Both the position numbers and the translations under genes were made by a program. The notes under the pieces were generated by a model that was not told the DNA's origin, did not search any database, and saw only the letters and a list, made by a program, of their open reading frames with translations. A stretch of 64,000 bases of DNA from Acidobacteriota bacterium (GTDB lineage Bacteria; Acidobacteriota; Thermoanaerobaculia; Multivoradales; JBCCEF01), in NCBI GenBank assembly GCA_039030395.1, contig JBCCEF010000001.1:180258-244257 (forward strand), in the 5' to 3' direction. This document shows positions 9,070 through 17,367 of the stretch, piece after piece (the stretch's first letter is position 1; each line of letters begins with the position of its first letter).

Positions 9070-9621
9070 ATGAGCCGCATTCAACCGCTTCAGACGGAGA
9101 ACGCTTCCCCCGAATCCCAACAGATCCTCGACCAGGTGAAAGCCAAGATGGGCGGGGTTCCCAACATCCTCGGCACCATGGCCCAGGCACCGGCCGTCGC
9201 CAAGGCCTACCTGGGCTTCAGCGGCGCCCTCGGTGAAGGTACGCTGTCGGCGCAACTTCGGGAACTGATCGCCTTGACCGTCGCCGAGACCAACCAGTGC
9301 GACTACTGCTTGGCCGCTCACTCCACCATCGGCAAGGGTGCCGGACTCGATCAGGACGAAATCCTCGCCGGACGACGGGGCCATTCGAACGATGCCAGGA
9401 CCCAGGCGGCACTCACCTTCTCGCGCCTGTTGGTGACCAACCGAGGACAGGTGACGGACGAGGAACTTCAAGCCCTCCGCGGTGCCGGATTCAGCGATCC
9501 GGAGGTGCTTGAAGTCGTCGCCAACGTCGCCATCAACCTGTTCACCAACTACTTCAACCACGTCGCCGATCCGGACGTCGACTTTCCGGCACCGGCTCGG
9601 CTCGAAGCGGTCGCAGGTTGA
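9070..9621 (+). CDS. Carboxymuconolactone decarboxylase/AhpD-like protein
   Basis: 183 residues, preceded by AAAGGAG. The AhpD-fold signature is present: ELIALTVAETNQCDYCLAAHSTIGKG, shown here as the redox pair CDYC followed by AAH at the usual spacing. MGGVPNILGTMAQAPA at the N-terminus is typical of the peroxidase-related CMD subfamily. It probably has thiol-dependent peroxidase or hydroperoxide-reducing activity. It sits directly upstream of an ECF sigma factor, a small zinc-finger protein and RidA, a combination suggesting an oxidative or electrophile stress response. Confidence 0.88.
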   Translation: MSRIQPLQTENASPESQQILDQVKAKMGGVPNILGTMAQAPAVAKAYLGFSGALGEGTLSAQLRELIALTVAETNQCDYCLAAHSTIGKGAGLDQDEILAGRRGHSNDARTQAALTFSRLLVTNRGQVTDEELQALRGAGFSDPEVLEVVANVAINLFTNYFNHVADPDVDFPAPARLEAVAG

Positions 9622-9629
9622 TCGTGATG

Positions 9630-9664
9630 GCCCCGGAAGCCACCTTTGAGGGTGCTTCCGGGGC
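9630..9664 (+). terminator. Strong hairpin between AhpD-like gene and sigma factor
   Basis: GCCCCGGAAGC and GCTTCCGGGGC form an 11-bp stem around a 13-base loop that can pair partly itself. It ends exactly where the first possible ATG of the sigma gene (9665) begins. It could terminate the AhpD-like transcript, attenuate read-through, or shield the sigma start. There is no T-run after it. Confidence 0.5.
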
Positions 9665-10297
9665 ATGGCATCGTCTTTCGTCTCCATGGACCGCAACAAC
9701 ACCACCTGGATCGATCACCTTTCTTCCCCGGGACCGACCCAGGAGGCCGCGCTCACCGACCTCGGCGAGGTCTTGAGGCGGGGCCTCGATGGCGCCCTCG
9801 GGCGCAAGATCTCCCAGCGGCAAGCCTTTATCGAGGACGCAGTGCAGGACACCTTGCTCAAGGTCCTGTCGCACCTGGCCGAGTTTCGGGGGCGCAGCCG
9901 GTTCACCACTTGGGCCGTCTCGATCGCCGTTCGCGAGGCCTTCGGAGAACTCCGGCGGCGCCGGTCCCGAGATGTGTCGCTGGATTCCCTGGCGCTCGAA
10001 GATTCCATTTCCTTGGCGCCGCCCGGCAACCCGGAGGCCTCCGACGGAAATCTCGACCGCCGCCGGATTCTGCGAGCGCTGCAGCACCTCATCGACCGGC
10101 GACTCACGGCGAAACAGCGCCAAGTCCTGCGCGCCAAGCTCGAAGGATTGGAACAGAGCGAGATCGCCCGGCGCATGCCGGACGTCAAGCGCAACGCCGT
10201 CTACAAGTTGGCCCACGACGCCCGCAAGAGCCTCAAGAAGGGCCTGATCGAGGAAGGATTCTCGGAGGCCACCATTCGCCACGCCTTCGAGTTCTAG
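9665..10297 (+). CDS. ECF-type RNA polymerase sigma factor
   Basis: Up to 210 residues; the ATG at 9686 (MDRNNTTW) is an alternative start, and neither has a clear ribosome site. Region 2 is seen in AFIEDAVQDTLLKVLSHLAEFRGRSRFTTWAVSIAVREAF (residues about 55-95). Region 4 is in LTAKQRQVLRAKLEGLEQSEIARRM, then KRNAVYKLAHDARKSLKKGL. It is followed 9 bases later by a small CxxC protein, the likely anti-sigma factor. A strong hairpin lies immediately before the start. The C-terminus lacks the SnoaL-like extension of ECF41 factors, which also pair with CMD genes. Confidence 0.85.
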   Translation: MASSFVSMDRNNTTWIDHLSSPGPTQEAALTDLGEVLRRGLDGALGRKISQRQAFIEDAVQDTLLKVLSHLAEFRGRSRFTTWAVSIAVREAFGELRRRRSRDVSLDSLALEDSISLAPPGNPEASDGNLDRRRILRALQHLIDRRLTAKQRQVLRAKLEGLEQSEIARRMPDVKRNAVYKLAHDARKSLKKGLIEEGFSEATIRHAFEF

Positions 10298-10306
10298 GAG
10301 AGAGCC

Positions 10307-10546
10307 ATGGCTCTGACACATCAGCAAGTCCAAGACCTGATCCAGTCGATCTGCGCCACCCTCGAGCACGAACTCGACTGCGGCCAGTGCTGGCAGCAGG
10401 TATCCGAGCTGGCCGAGCGCGAACTGTCGGGCCAGGAGATCCCCGCGGCGCTGGCTACCGTGAACGGACACCTGGCCGTCTGCGGCGAATGCCGGGAAGA
10501 GTACGAGACCTTGCTGAGAGCATTGGAAACCCTCGCCGAGCCCTGA
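10307..10546 (+). CDS. Small zinc-finger protein, putative anti-sigma factor
   Basis: 79 residues with a ribosome site (AGGAGAG) before the ATG. Two cysteine pairs are present: LDCGQCW near residue 25 and HLAVCGECREE near 61; the latter HxxxCxxC is the zf-HC2/ZAS zinc motif of redox-responsive anti-sigma factors. There is no membrane segment, so it would be a soluble zinc anti-sigma protein. Its place directly after an ECF sigma gene supports the role; this is inferred. Confidence 0.65.
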   Translation: MALTHQQVQDLIQSICATLEHELDCGQCWQQVSELAERELSGQEIPAALATVNGHLAVCGECREEYETLLRALETLAEP

Positions 10547-10552
10547 GGAGTT

Positions 10553-10562
10553 GGACCCTCAC
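10553..10562 (+). promoter_or_regulatory. GGACCCTCAC box upstream of ridA
   Basis: Second copy of the 10-mer also found at 8970-8979. It ends 25 bases before the ridA start. Possible element for the local ECF sigma factor; no biochemical or comparative support in the sequence alone. Confidence 0.25.
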
Positions 10563-10587
10563 TTGCCCGTAGTCAACAGGAGTCCCC

Positions 10588-10983
10588 ATGACCGTCTCCA
10601 CCCGCCACGATCCCTTTCCGGTCAACGATCCCTACCACGGCATCTACGCCCACGGTGTCGAAACCCGTGCCGGCGCGCGCATCGTCCACGTTTCCGGCCA
10701 GGTCGGAGCCTCGCCGGAAGGCCACTTACCCTCCGACTTCCGAGGCCAGTGTCGTCAAGCCATCCGCAACATTCAGTCGGTTCTGCGGCAGGCGGACATG
10801 GAGATGACGGATATCGTAAAGATGTCCTGCTTTTTGACCCGCCGCGAAGACATGGATGCCCTGGTGGAAGTCCGCAAGGAGTTCTTGGATGGGGTGCGCC
10901 CCGCCATCACCACGCTGTTCGTCGCGGGCCTCGTCTCGCCGGACTGGCTGGTCGAAATCGAGGCGGTGGCTTGCGCCGAGTGA
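10588..10983 (+). CDS. RidA/YjgF family reactive-intermediate deaminase
   Basis: 131 residues, preceded by ACAGGAGT. The Rid fold is recognisable from VHVSGQVGASPEGHLPSDFRGQCRQAIRN and IVKMSCFLTRREDMDAL to RPAITTLFVAGLVSPDWLVEIEAVA. The position of the usual catalytic Arg of RidA is held by the RPAIT segment near residue 106. RidA hydrolyses reactive enamines and imines formed by PLP enzymes. It follows the sigma/anti-sigma pair and carries the same upstream 10-mer as the AhpD-like gene. Confidence 0.85.
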   Translation: MTVSTRHDPFPVNDPYHGIYAHGVETRAGARIVHVSGQVGASPEGHLPSDFRGQCRQAIRNIQSVLRQADMEMTDIVKMSCFLTRREDMDALVEVRKEFLDGVRPAITTLFVAGLVSPDWLVEIEAVACAE

Positions 10984-11105
10984 CCTCGGCCGGAGCCGTC
11001 CGGGCAGCAAGAATTGGCGAAATCCCCTATTGCTATACTCCAAAGTAACGATTCTCTTCGCCCGACCCCTCTATTGCCTGGAACCACCTCGAAGGAGGAT
11101 AGCTC

Positions 11106-12056
11106 TTGGGCCAGAACCGCCACGACGTTCCTGCGCTCAGACGCGCGAGTCGGCGAAGCCACTGGCGGCGGAGCGCCGGGGGGATTCTCGCATTCCTGAT
11201 CGCCTCGGCCAGCGCGGGGAATGTCTCCGCCGCTACGACGGATCTCGAGGCGCTCTACGTCGCTCCCGATATCCATTTGGTGGTCGGCGGAGTCGAGATT
11301 CGAGATCATCAGGTGCTCGCCGACGATCTCGCCGGCGGATTGATGCAGTTGACCCTCGGAGGCTTGCCGGAAGCGGCGGCGATCGACGCTCTCCATCGGC
11401 TGGACGACGGCAGATTTCTCTTCTCGCTCGAAGGTTGGGCGGATTTGGGCGGTCTACCGGTCGGCCCTGCGGACATCGTTTCCTGGGACGGAACGTCCTA
11501 CGGCATCGCCTTCGATGCGGCTGCCGCCGGCTTGCCGGCGGGACTCGATGTCGATGCGCTGTCCTTCGATGCTGACGACATCTTTCTATCGTTCCAGACC
11601 CACGCCGATCTCCCGGGTGGCCCCTACGCCGACGACGATTTGGTGCGCTGGGACGGAGCCAGTTTCTCCCTCGCCTTCGACGGCGCCGCCGCCGGAGTAC
11701 CCCGGTCACTGGATCTCGACGCCGCCCACCGCCTCGAAAACGGCAACTGGCTACTGTCCTTCGACAGCGACGGCACCGTCGGCGGCGTCGGCCTGGCCGA
11801 TGAGGACGTGGTCGAGCACGATCCCGTTGCCGGGAGTTGGGAGTTGCTCTACGACGGCTCCACATTCTTCCCGGCATGGGAGGCCACCGACCTTGTGGCC
11901 CTCACCGCTGGCGAGCCGCCGAACGTTTTGGAAATCCCCGTACTGTCGCCTATCGGCCTGACGGTTCTTGCCATGATTCTCGCACTCTCCGCCAGCGCCA
12001 TCGTCCGGCGCCGGATGCCTTGGAGCGCCGAGACCGATTTCCTGGAGAAGCCATGA
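11106..12056 (+). CDS. Exported repeat protein with IPTL-CTERM-like tail
   Basis: 316 residues from a TTG start with an AAGGAGG site 8 bases upstream. An Arg-rich N-terminus precedes a hydrophobic signal (GGILAFLIASASAGNVSA). The body holds about four imperfect repeats, each with a DALHRLDDGRFLFSL-like segment and an ADIVSWDGTSYGIAFDAA-like segment, suggesting a beta-propeller or beta-sheet repeat. The C-terminus has IPVLSPIGLTVLAMILALSA followed by RRRM: a Pro-motif, one membrane helix and an Arg cluster, the layout of IPTL-CTERM/PEP-CTERM sorting tails. It overlaps the next gene by ATGA. Ligand and role are unknown. Confidence 0.7.
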   Translation: MGQNRHDVPALRRASRRSHWRRSAGGILAFLIASASAGNVSAATTDLEALYVAPDIHLVVGGVEIRDHQVLADDLAGGLMQLTLGGLPEAAAIDALHRLDDGRFLFSLEGWADLGGLPVGPADIVSWDGTSYGIAFDAAAAGLPAGLDVDALSFDADDIFLSFQTHADLPGGPYADDDLVRWDGASFSLAFDGAAAGVPRSLDLDAAHRLENGNWLLSFDSDGTVGGVGLADEDVVEHDPVAGSWELLYDGSTFFPAWEATDLVALTAGEPPNVLEIPVLSPIGLTVLAMILALSASAIVRRRMPWSAETDFLEKP

Positions 12057-12916
12057 AACCATCATTCCGAGTCTGCGCTTGGGTCCTTGCGGTCGTCGTC
12101 ACAACCCTGCTCTCGACTTCCTTCGCAACGGCCTCCGATGGCGTGGGCGAGATCCACCAGGCGTGCGTCGCCACCGGCTGCCTGGCCGGCGATACCGCGG
12201 GCTTTCCCATCCAGATCACCCAGCCCGGCAGCTACCTGCTGACCTCGAACCTCACCGTTCCCGACGAGAACACGACGGCGATTGAGGTTACCGCTGAGGG
12301 TCCGGTACAGATCGATCTCGGAGGCTTCAGCATCTCCGGAGTGACCACCTGCAGCGGCAACCCCATCGTCTGCACCCCTCTCGGCACCGGGAGCGGCATC
12401 AACAGCGACCCCAGCCGCAGTATTTCGATTCGAAACGGCGCCATCCGGGGGATGGGAGGCTTCGCCATCAACGTCGGCAGCGGCCTCATCGAGGACACGG
12501 TGGTCCGGGGAAACGGAGGCACAGGCATCGCCGCCGCCGCCGCCATTGTCCAGAGCAATGTGGTAATCGGCAACGGCTCCACCGGAATCACCAATGGCGC
12601 GGGCATGATCCTCAACAATCAGGTATTTGGCAATGGCGGCACCGGCATCGCAGGAACCGTCGGCCCGACGGTGCGGGGCAATCGCGTACGCGGCAACGGA
12701 GGGGCCGGCAACAACCCGGGAATTCGAACCGTTGACGGCTACGTCTTCGACAACCACGTCGAGCTCAACGACAGTGTGGGCCTGCAGGCGAATGGCACCA
12801 CGGTATTCGGCAACAATGTTTTTCGAAGCAACAACCTGCCGGCCAACGCCGGAAATCAGGTCGCCGGCGGAACGCAGATCGGCCTCAACCTATGCCAAAA
12901 CGTACCGTGCCCGTGA
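12053..12916 (+). CDS. Secreted right-handed beta-helix protein
   Basis: 287 residues; the ATG overlaps the preceding stop (ATGA). Residues 1-27 form a signal peptide ending in SFATA. The mature part begins with DGVGEIHQACVATGC and then ITQPGSYLLTSNLTV, typical of the first turn of parallel beta-helix proteins. Short Gly/Asn repeats follow (NGGTGIA, NNQVFGNGGTGIAG, RGNRVRGNGG). No polysaccharide-lyase catalytic motif is recognisable. The tail ends with Cys-containing GLNLCQNVPCP. Coupled expression with the IPTL-tailed protein suggests a shared surface role. Confidence 0.72.
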   Translation: MKPSFRVCAWVLAVVVTTLLSTSFATASDGVGEIHQACVATGCLAGDTAGFPIQITQPGSYLLTSNLTVPDENTTAIEVTAEGPVQIDLGGFSISGVTTCSGNPIVCTPLGTGSGINSDPSRSISIRNGAIRGMGGFAINVGSGLIEDTVVRGNGGTGIAAAAAIVQSNVVIGNGSTGITNGAGMILNNQVFGNGGTGIAGTVGPTVRGNRVRGNGGAGNNPGIRTVDGYVFDNHVELNDSVGLQANGTTVFGNNVFRSNNLPANAGNQVAGGTQIGLNLCQNVPCP

Positions 12917-12955
12917 TCACCTGGAGAGCTTCCCCGCCGCCGGCCGAGAAGCCCT

Positions 12956-13651
12956 CTACCCGGTACCGCCCCAGCGGCTGAGATCACCGCTCTCAAATCC
13001 ATCTTCGAAAATCTCCGCCGTCATCACCTGCAAGCCGTTGAGGGCGGCGCCGAGACTTGGATCCGCGTCCGGAACGACTCCGGAATGCAGGTCCAGGCGA
13101 CCGTCGATACCGACCTGCGCCCGGTGCCGGGAGAAGGTGATGAGTTCCTCGTGGCCGCCGCTCCAGACGCCCCCGATGGAGTAGTGCGGAAATCCATCTT
13201 CCTGGTCCACGCTGGTGTAGCTCAAGACCGCCGGCTCTTTGGGCATGCGGGCATAGATCAGGATGACGTACTCGCCCGGCGCCAAGCCGGTGAAGAAGAT
13301 GCAGGATTCGAGATCTGCATCGAAGGTCACCAGGTAGTCATCGAGCAGCAGAGAGTCGTCACCGGAAGTTGCAGGATCGACAACCGTCGGCGTATCCAAG
13401 CCACCGAATTGACGCAGGCTGACGGAAGTGACCAATCCGTCAAGATCGACCAACCCCTGAGTGGTGGTGGCGTGATCGGCCCGAAAGCTGTTCCAAACTC
13501 CGGGTAGTCCAGCGGCGGCGTAGGTGTCCGCCGGCGCATTGCCGACTTCGCCGAAGTCGATGTTCAAGGACTGCCCCATCAGAGGCCCCGCCACCGCAAC
13601 CGCCGCCACCCAAGCAAGGGAAATCCATCGCACGAACGGGTCTTTTTTCAT
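12956..13651 (-). CDS. Exported protein of unknown function with C-terminal DGFESGD motif
   Basis: About 231 residues from the start MKKDPFVRW; an upstream in-frame ATG (13702) would add 17 residues before the signal peptide. The signal peptide (SLAWVAAVAVAGPLMGQS) is followed by a beta-rich domain with a cell-surface or carbohydrate-binding look (SLNIDFGEVGNAPADTYAA, GEYVILIYARMP). The extreme C-terminus is EIFEDGFESGDLSRWGG; nearly the same motif lies near the N-terminus of the large Rhs protein in this window. No enzyme signature is seen. Confidence 0.6.
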   Translation of the reverse strand: MKKDPFVRWISLAWVAAVAVAGPLMGQSLNIDFGEVGNAPADTYAAAGLPGVWNSFRADHATTTQGLVDLDGLVTSVSLRQFGGLDTPTVVDPATSGDDSLLLDDYLVTFDADLESCIFFTGLAPGEYVILIYARMPKEPAVLSYTSVDQEDGFPHYSIGGVWSGGHEELITFSRHRAQVGIDGRLDLHSGVVPDADPSLGAALNGLQVMTAEIFEDGFESGDLSRWGGTG

Positions 13652-13825
13652 TCGACCTCCGGGAGTTCCTGATGCCGAAATCTTATCCACGAGAACGCCC
13701 ATTCTAGCAACTCGATCAGGAGCGCTCGACAGCCGGCGGCAGCTTGGAAAACCAGGCCTGGTCCGACGGATCCGGCGCAGAGTCGGCAGTCGGAGGTGAT
13801 GGCGTCGTCGTTTCCAGGAGACTCG

Positions 13826-14491
13826 TCAAGGCTTCAAAATCGGGTAGAGGGCGAGAATCATCTGAAACTCGACCTCCTCGGCGTCGCCCTCCGCGGGGTC
13901 TTCCTCCTCCTCGGCCAGATCATCCAACAACTGCTGGACCTCTGCCTGCAGCCGCTCGATCTTTTCGGGCCGGGCCGTCGCCTTGAGGTGTACCAGCATC
14001 GGCTGGAGGCCACCGAGATCTTTCCCCTCCAGCGCTCGCACTTCCTCGGCTCCCCGGCTCAACAGATCCCCGCCGAGCGCCGCCCAACCGGTGCTCGCGG
14101 GATCCGAGAAGAGGTTGTCATCCACCCGGAAAGCCCGCGCCACGCTCCGGAAGTACTTCTCGAGAGTGCCTCGGTTGGGACGGGTGGAATGCAGCCCGAT
14201 CAGTCCCACCTTTTCCAGAGCATCCACGTGGTGGTAGAGCTTGGTGGGCTTCTCGCCAAGCCGCTCGGCCACTTGCTTGGTCGTTCGGGGCTGCTCGCAC
14301 AGAGCTTCGAGAATGCGCACTCGCAGAGGATCGGCGAGAGCCTTGAGCTGGCCTAGGTCCTTGATCGTGTAGCTGGCCTCCACCGGCGGACCGGCTTCCT
14401 GCGGTTCAACGCCCCGGGGTCCAGCCTCCCGGGGTCCAGTCTCCTGGGGTCCAGCCTCCTGGGGTCCAGCCTCTTGAGAATCGTGGCTCAT
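13826..14491 (-). CDS. Winged-helix (ArsR/HTH_20-type) transcriptional regulator with QEAGP repeat leader
   Basis: 221 residues. The N-terminal 35 residues are an unusual low-complexity leader built from QEAGP-like pentapeptides, encoded by a 15-bp tandem repeat. A winged-helix domain follows (LGQLKALADPLRVRILEALC, RTTKQVAERLGEKPTKLYHH, EKVGLIGLH). The C-terminal half is a helical domain, ending in an acidic stretch (AEEEEDPAEGDAEE). Relatives act as one-component repressors. It is transcribed divergently from a CPBP membrane protease across an AT-rich gap, which is its likely target and autoregulatory site. Confidence 0.82.
   Translation of the reverse strand: MSHDSQEAGPQEAGPQETGPREAGPRGVEPQEAGPPVEASYTIKDLGQLKALADPLRVRILEALCEQPRTTKQVAERLGEKPTKLYHHVDALEKVGLIGLHSTRPNRGTLEKYFRSVARAFRVDDNLFSDPASTGWAALGGDLLSRGAEEVRALEGKDLGGLQPMLVHLKATARPEKIERLQAEVQQLLDDLAEEEEDPAEGDAEEVEFQMILALYPILKP
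14416..14475. repeat. Four 15-bp tandem repeats inside the HTH regulator gene
   Basis: Units at 14416-14430, 14431-14445, 14446-14460 and 14461-14475 share GGGGTCCAGyCTCyy. Each encodes a five-residue QEAGP-type unit on the minus strand. Being a multiple of three, copy-number change would alter length without a frameshift. Confidence 0.9.
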
Positions 14492-14625
14492 GATCGCAGA
14501 CTAACACGAGGCAAATCCTGATTAATAGGAGAAATTTGAATAATAGATTTTTTCCTGCTAAATTCTCCATGCGGCGCCCGAGGGGGCGCCAACACGGACT
14601 CACGACCACCGCGGGAGAACACCTC
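14492..14625. promoter_or_regulatory. AT-rich divergent promoter region between regulator and CPBP protease
   Basis: The stretch around 14518-14565 is strikingly AT-rich compared with the flanks (TTAATAGG, TTTGAATAATAG, ATTTTTTCC), as expected for promoters of two divergent genes and a regulator-binding site. No perfect long palindrome was found. Assignment is by position and composition only. Confidence 0.4.
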
Positions 14626-15366
14626 ATGAGCACCTTTCTCGAACCCCTCCTCCTCCTCAGCTACTTCGTCATCTACCCCCTGATCGGCTGGTTGACCTTC
14701 GAGCGCCAGCGCCGGGCGATCCGGGAAGGCCGCTCCAGCCGCTGGCTCCTGTACGGCGAGATCTTTCTCGTCGAATGGGTGGCAACGGCCGCGGTGGCCG
14801 GCATCTGGATCTCGAGCCAACTTTCTTCTTCGGCCCTTGGCCTCGACTGGCCCTCGGGGGAACGAGCGACCCTCGCCTGGAGCCTGGCGATGGTCGCCCT
14901 CGCAGCTCTCGCAACGCAGGTCGCAACGGGACGCAAGAGCGCCGGGTGGCGGCAGCAAATGCGCGACGAACTCGCACCCGTCGACGCGCTGATGCCTACC
15001 CGGAGCCGTGAGATGGCGGGCTTCGCGGCGCTCTCCTTGACGGCTGGGTTCTGCGAAGAGGTCCTCTTCCGCGGTTTTCTCTTCTGGTGGCTGCAAAGCC
15101 TCGGGCTGAATGTCGCCTTCGCCGCCGTCGGCACGGTCGTCGTCTTCGGCCTGGCCCACAGCTACCAGGGACCCAAGGGACTGCTGAGAGCCACCGCGGC
15201 CGGTGCCGTCTTGATCGCGCTGGTGCTGTTGGCCGGGTCCCTGTGGCCGGCGATCCTGTTGCACATGGGCATGGACTTGATCGGCGGCTGGACCGCCCTC
15301 GCTGCGCACTCCAAGAAACCCGATGACGAAGGGTCGATCGCGGCCGGCCAACCCCACGCCGCTTGA
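14626..15366 (+). CDS. CPBP family intramembrane glutamic endopeptidase
   Basis: 246 residues from the ATG at 14626, preceded by CGGGAG; a longer frame upstream crosses the promoter. Hydrophobic helices alternate with short loops. The Abi/CAAX-protease motifs are present: EEVLFRG (EExxxR), FGLAHSYQG and ILLHMGMDLIGGW, giving the two Glu, the Arg and two His of the active site. Such proteins cleave membrane substrates or act in bacteriocin self-immunity. It faces a winged-helix regulator across a shared promoter. Confidence 0.85.
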   Translation: MSTFLEPLLLLSYFVIYPLIGWLTFERQRRAIREGRSSRWLLYGEIFLVEWVATAAVAGIWISSQLSSSALGLDWPSGERATLAWSLAMVALAALATQVATGRKSAGWRQQMRDELAPVDALMPTRSREMAGFAALSLTAGFCEEVLFRGFLFWWLQSLGLNVAFAAVGTVVVFGLAHSYQGPKGLLRATAAGAVLIALVLLAGSLWPAILLHMGMDLIGGWTALAAHSKKPDDEGSIAAGQPHAA

Positions 15367-15455
15367 GCGGAGTCAGGGGCATCGCAAATTGACCGCGCCG
15401 GGCCCTGAACATACACTTCGAGCCAAATCACCATGGGCGATCGGGAGGGTATCGA

Positions 15456-16490
15456 GTGAACGAGGGCGGCGTCTCTTCGCCGAAGAAGAAACCTGCACCG
15501 ATTCCCGGCCCGGCGATTCTCTTCCTGCTGGTGGTTTTGATGTTCGACGGGATTCTCGGCTGGATGATCTTCAACCAGTTGAGGGTGGCGCGCTTTCCCA
15601 CCACCCCGGGCGTCGTGGAGGCCGTTTCTGTCCGGCAAGACAACAGCAGCACCTCGGCTCACGTCTCCCACTGCCCGGAGGTGGCCTTTCGATACCAGGT
15701 GAACCACGAGGCCCTACAAGGAAATCGCTTCCGCTGGGGTGGCTTCTGTTCCTCGCATCCACAAGACGTCGAGCGGGTGATGGGGAATCTCGTTCCGGGT
15801 GAAGCACACGCGGTGTACGTCCATCCTGACAAGCCGCGGGTCGCCTACCTTTCGGCGGGGATCGGTGCGGTCGAGCACGCCGCAGGGCTCTTGCTCCTGC
15901 CCTTCAACCTCTTCGCCGTGGGATGGCTGCTGGAGATCTTCGCCCGCAAGGTCCTCGGCCGGTCCTTGGAGCCGGACGTCATGCGATTCGGCCAGGAAAA
16001 CGGTCGGGCCTGGGCGCGATTTCCGCACCTGGGACCGATCCAGTTCGCCCTTGGGGTTCTGCTGATTATCGCCTTCCTGGTCAGCCTGGTGACCGTCTTC
16101 TTCTTCGCCGTCCTACCGGCCGCCTACTTCTCGCTCACCTGGAGAATTCTGCTTCTCCTCGGAGTGGGTCTGCTGGCCGGCAAGGCGCTGTGGAACGCCT
16201 TTCGTTCCATGACCGTCACCTTCGATCCACACAGCCGCGAACTAACCCTTCCCTCCGGCGCCGTGCTGCCCAAATCCCAGATCGAGGACTGGCGAATTGA
16301 AGAAATACGCGGACGGGCGAAGCGGGCCGTGTACTTCCGGCCCGTGCTTCAACACCGCGCCGCGGACGGCGTCAAACAGACCCTCGAGCTCCCCCTCCTC
16401 TCTTCGCGGGAAGAGGCCTACCGCTTCGGCGGATGGCTGGTGGAGACGGTGGGTTTGGCAAACCGGCAGCAAAACAGCCTTCTAGGCTAG
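15456..16490 (+). CDS. DUF3592 domain membrane protein
   Basis: 344 residues from a GTG start (a bracketing ribosome site GGGAGG lies upstream). An N-terminal helix ([19 protein letters not shown]) is followed by a DUF3592 extracytoplasmic part with [30 protein letters not shown] and [10 protein letters not shown], the usual order of that domain. Two more hydrophobic hairpins lie near residues 140-160 and 200-250, then a PH-like soluble C-terminus ([17 protein letters not shown]). Function of the family is unknown. Confidence 0.75.
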   Translation: MNEGGVSSPKKKPAPIPGPAILFLLVVLMFDGILGWMIFNQLRVARFPTTPGVVEAVSVRQDNSSTSAHVSHCPEVAFRYQVNHEALQGNRFRWGGFCSSHPQDVERVMGNLVPGEAHAVYVHPDKPRVAYLSAGIGAVEHAAGLLLLPFNLFAVGWLLEIFARKVLGRSLEPDVMRFGQENGRAWARFPHLGPIQFALGVLLIIAFLVSLVTVFFFAVLPAAYFSLTWRILLLLGVGLLAGKALWNAFRSMTVTFDPHSRELTLPSGAVLPKSQIEDWRIEEIRGRAKRAVYFRPVLQHRAADGVKQTLELPLLSSREEAYRFGGWLVETVGLANRQQNSLLG

Positions 16491-17281
16491 TTGCGGCCCG
16501 CCATCACTCCACCGTCGACATCCCAAAGGGCACCGGTAACCCAACCGGCGTCTTCGGACAGCAGGAAGTCGATCACCCCGGCAACGTCCGCCGGCCGCCC
16601 CACGCGGCCGATCGGGTGGAAGGCGTCAAACCCGGAAGTCAAAGTGGCTTCGATCTCCCCTTCCGGAATGAACGCCGAGTAGATCGGGGTGACCACCACC
16701 GCCGGCGAGACGGTGTTGACCCGAATGCCGTGCTGGGCCAGCTCCATCGCCAAGTGCTGGGTCAGCGCATGCAGCCCCGCCTTGGCCATGGAATAGGCCG
16801 ACGACGGAGTCGCAGCCACCGCCTGCTGAGCCCACATTGAGCCGACGTTGACGATCGCTCCGCCACCGTTCGCCACCATATTCCGAACGACCGCTTGGGT
16901 GAGGAAAAACGTCGCGCGATTGATCCGGTGATACGAATCGTAGTCGCCTTCCTCGTGCTCCAGGAAGGTCTTGGGCTGAAACACGCCCGCGGCGTTGACC
17001 AGCCGCCGGATCGGCTTCGAATCGCCATCGAGGCGCGTCACCGCAGCGCGGACCTGTGACTCATCTTGAAGATCCACCGCCACGGTTTCGACATCCCCTA
17101 GTTCCGCCAACTCCGCGGCCGCTTCCGCCAGTTTGTTCGGACGCCGACCCAGCAAGACCACCGGCCCGGCACCGCGCTCGAGAAGGCGCCGAGCCGTCGC
17201 CTTGCCGATGCCGCTCGACCCCCCCACGATCAGGCTGAGTCCACGATCCGACGCGCTGGCTTCTACGATCCCATTAGACAT
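16487..17281 (-). CDS. Short-chain dehydrogenase/reductase
   Basis: 264 residues from MSNGIVEAS, chosen for its AAGGAG site; a longer in-frame start lies upstream in the operator region. The Rossmann motif is [12 protein letters not shown], the cofactor-acid region follows at LLGRR, NAAGVF gives the NAG motif, and the catalytic Ser...Tyr-x-x-x-Lys is in VGSMWAQ and YSMAKAG. The C-terminal [22 protein letters not shown] is typical of classical SDRs. The arginine after the first strand suggests NADPH use. It lies next to a TetR regulator, with similar palindromes before both genes. Confidence 0.88.
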   Translation of the reverse strand: MSNGIVEASASDRGLSLIVGGSSGIGKATARRLLERGAGPVVLLGRRPNKLAEAAAELAELGDVETVAVDLQDESQVRAAVTRLDGDSKPIRRLVNAAGVFQPKTFLEHEEGDYDSYHRINRATFFLTQAVVRNMVANGGGAIVNVGSMWAQQAVAATPSSAYSMAKAGLHALTQHLAMELAQHGIRVNTVSPAVVVTPIYSAFIPEGEIEATLTSGFDAFHPIGRVGRPADVAGVIDFLLSEDAGWVTGALWDVDGGVMAGRN

Positions 17282-17301
17282 TTCTTCGGCTCCTTGTTTT
17301 T

Positions 17302-17317
17302 TACCTATTAGTAGGTA
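17302..17317. promoter_or_regulatory. Palindromic operator candidate upstream of the SDR gene
   Basis: TACCTATTAGTAGGTA is symmetric at 14 of 16 positions. It lies 20-36 bases before the SDR start, over its promoter, and resembles the palindrome before the tetR gene (17954-17969). Probable TetR-family binding site. Confidence 0.55.
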
Positions 17318-17367
17318 GTTGTTCACCACAGGTTTCTGCACCGACCAGAAAATGCATCGTGCCGGTG

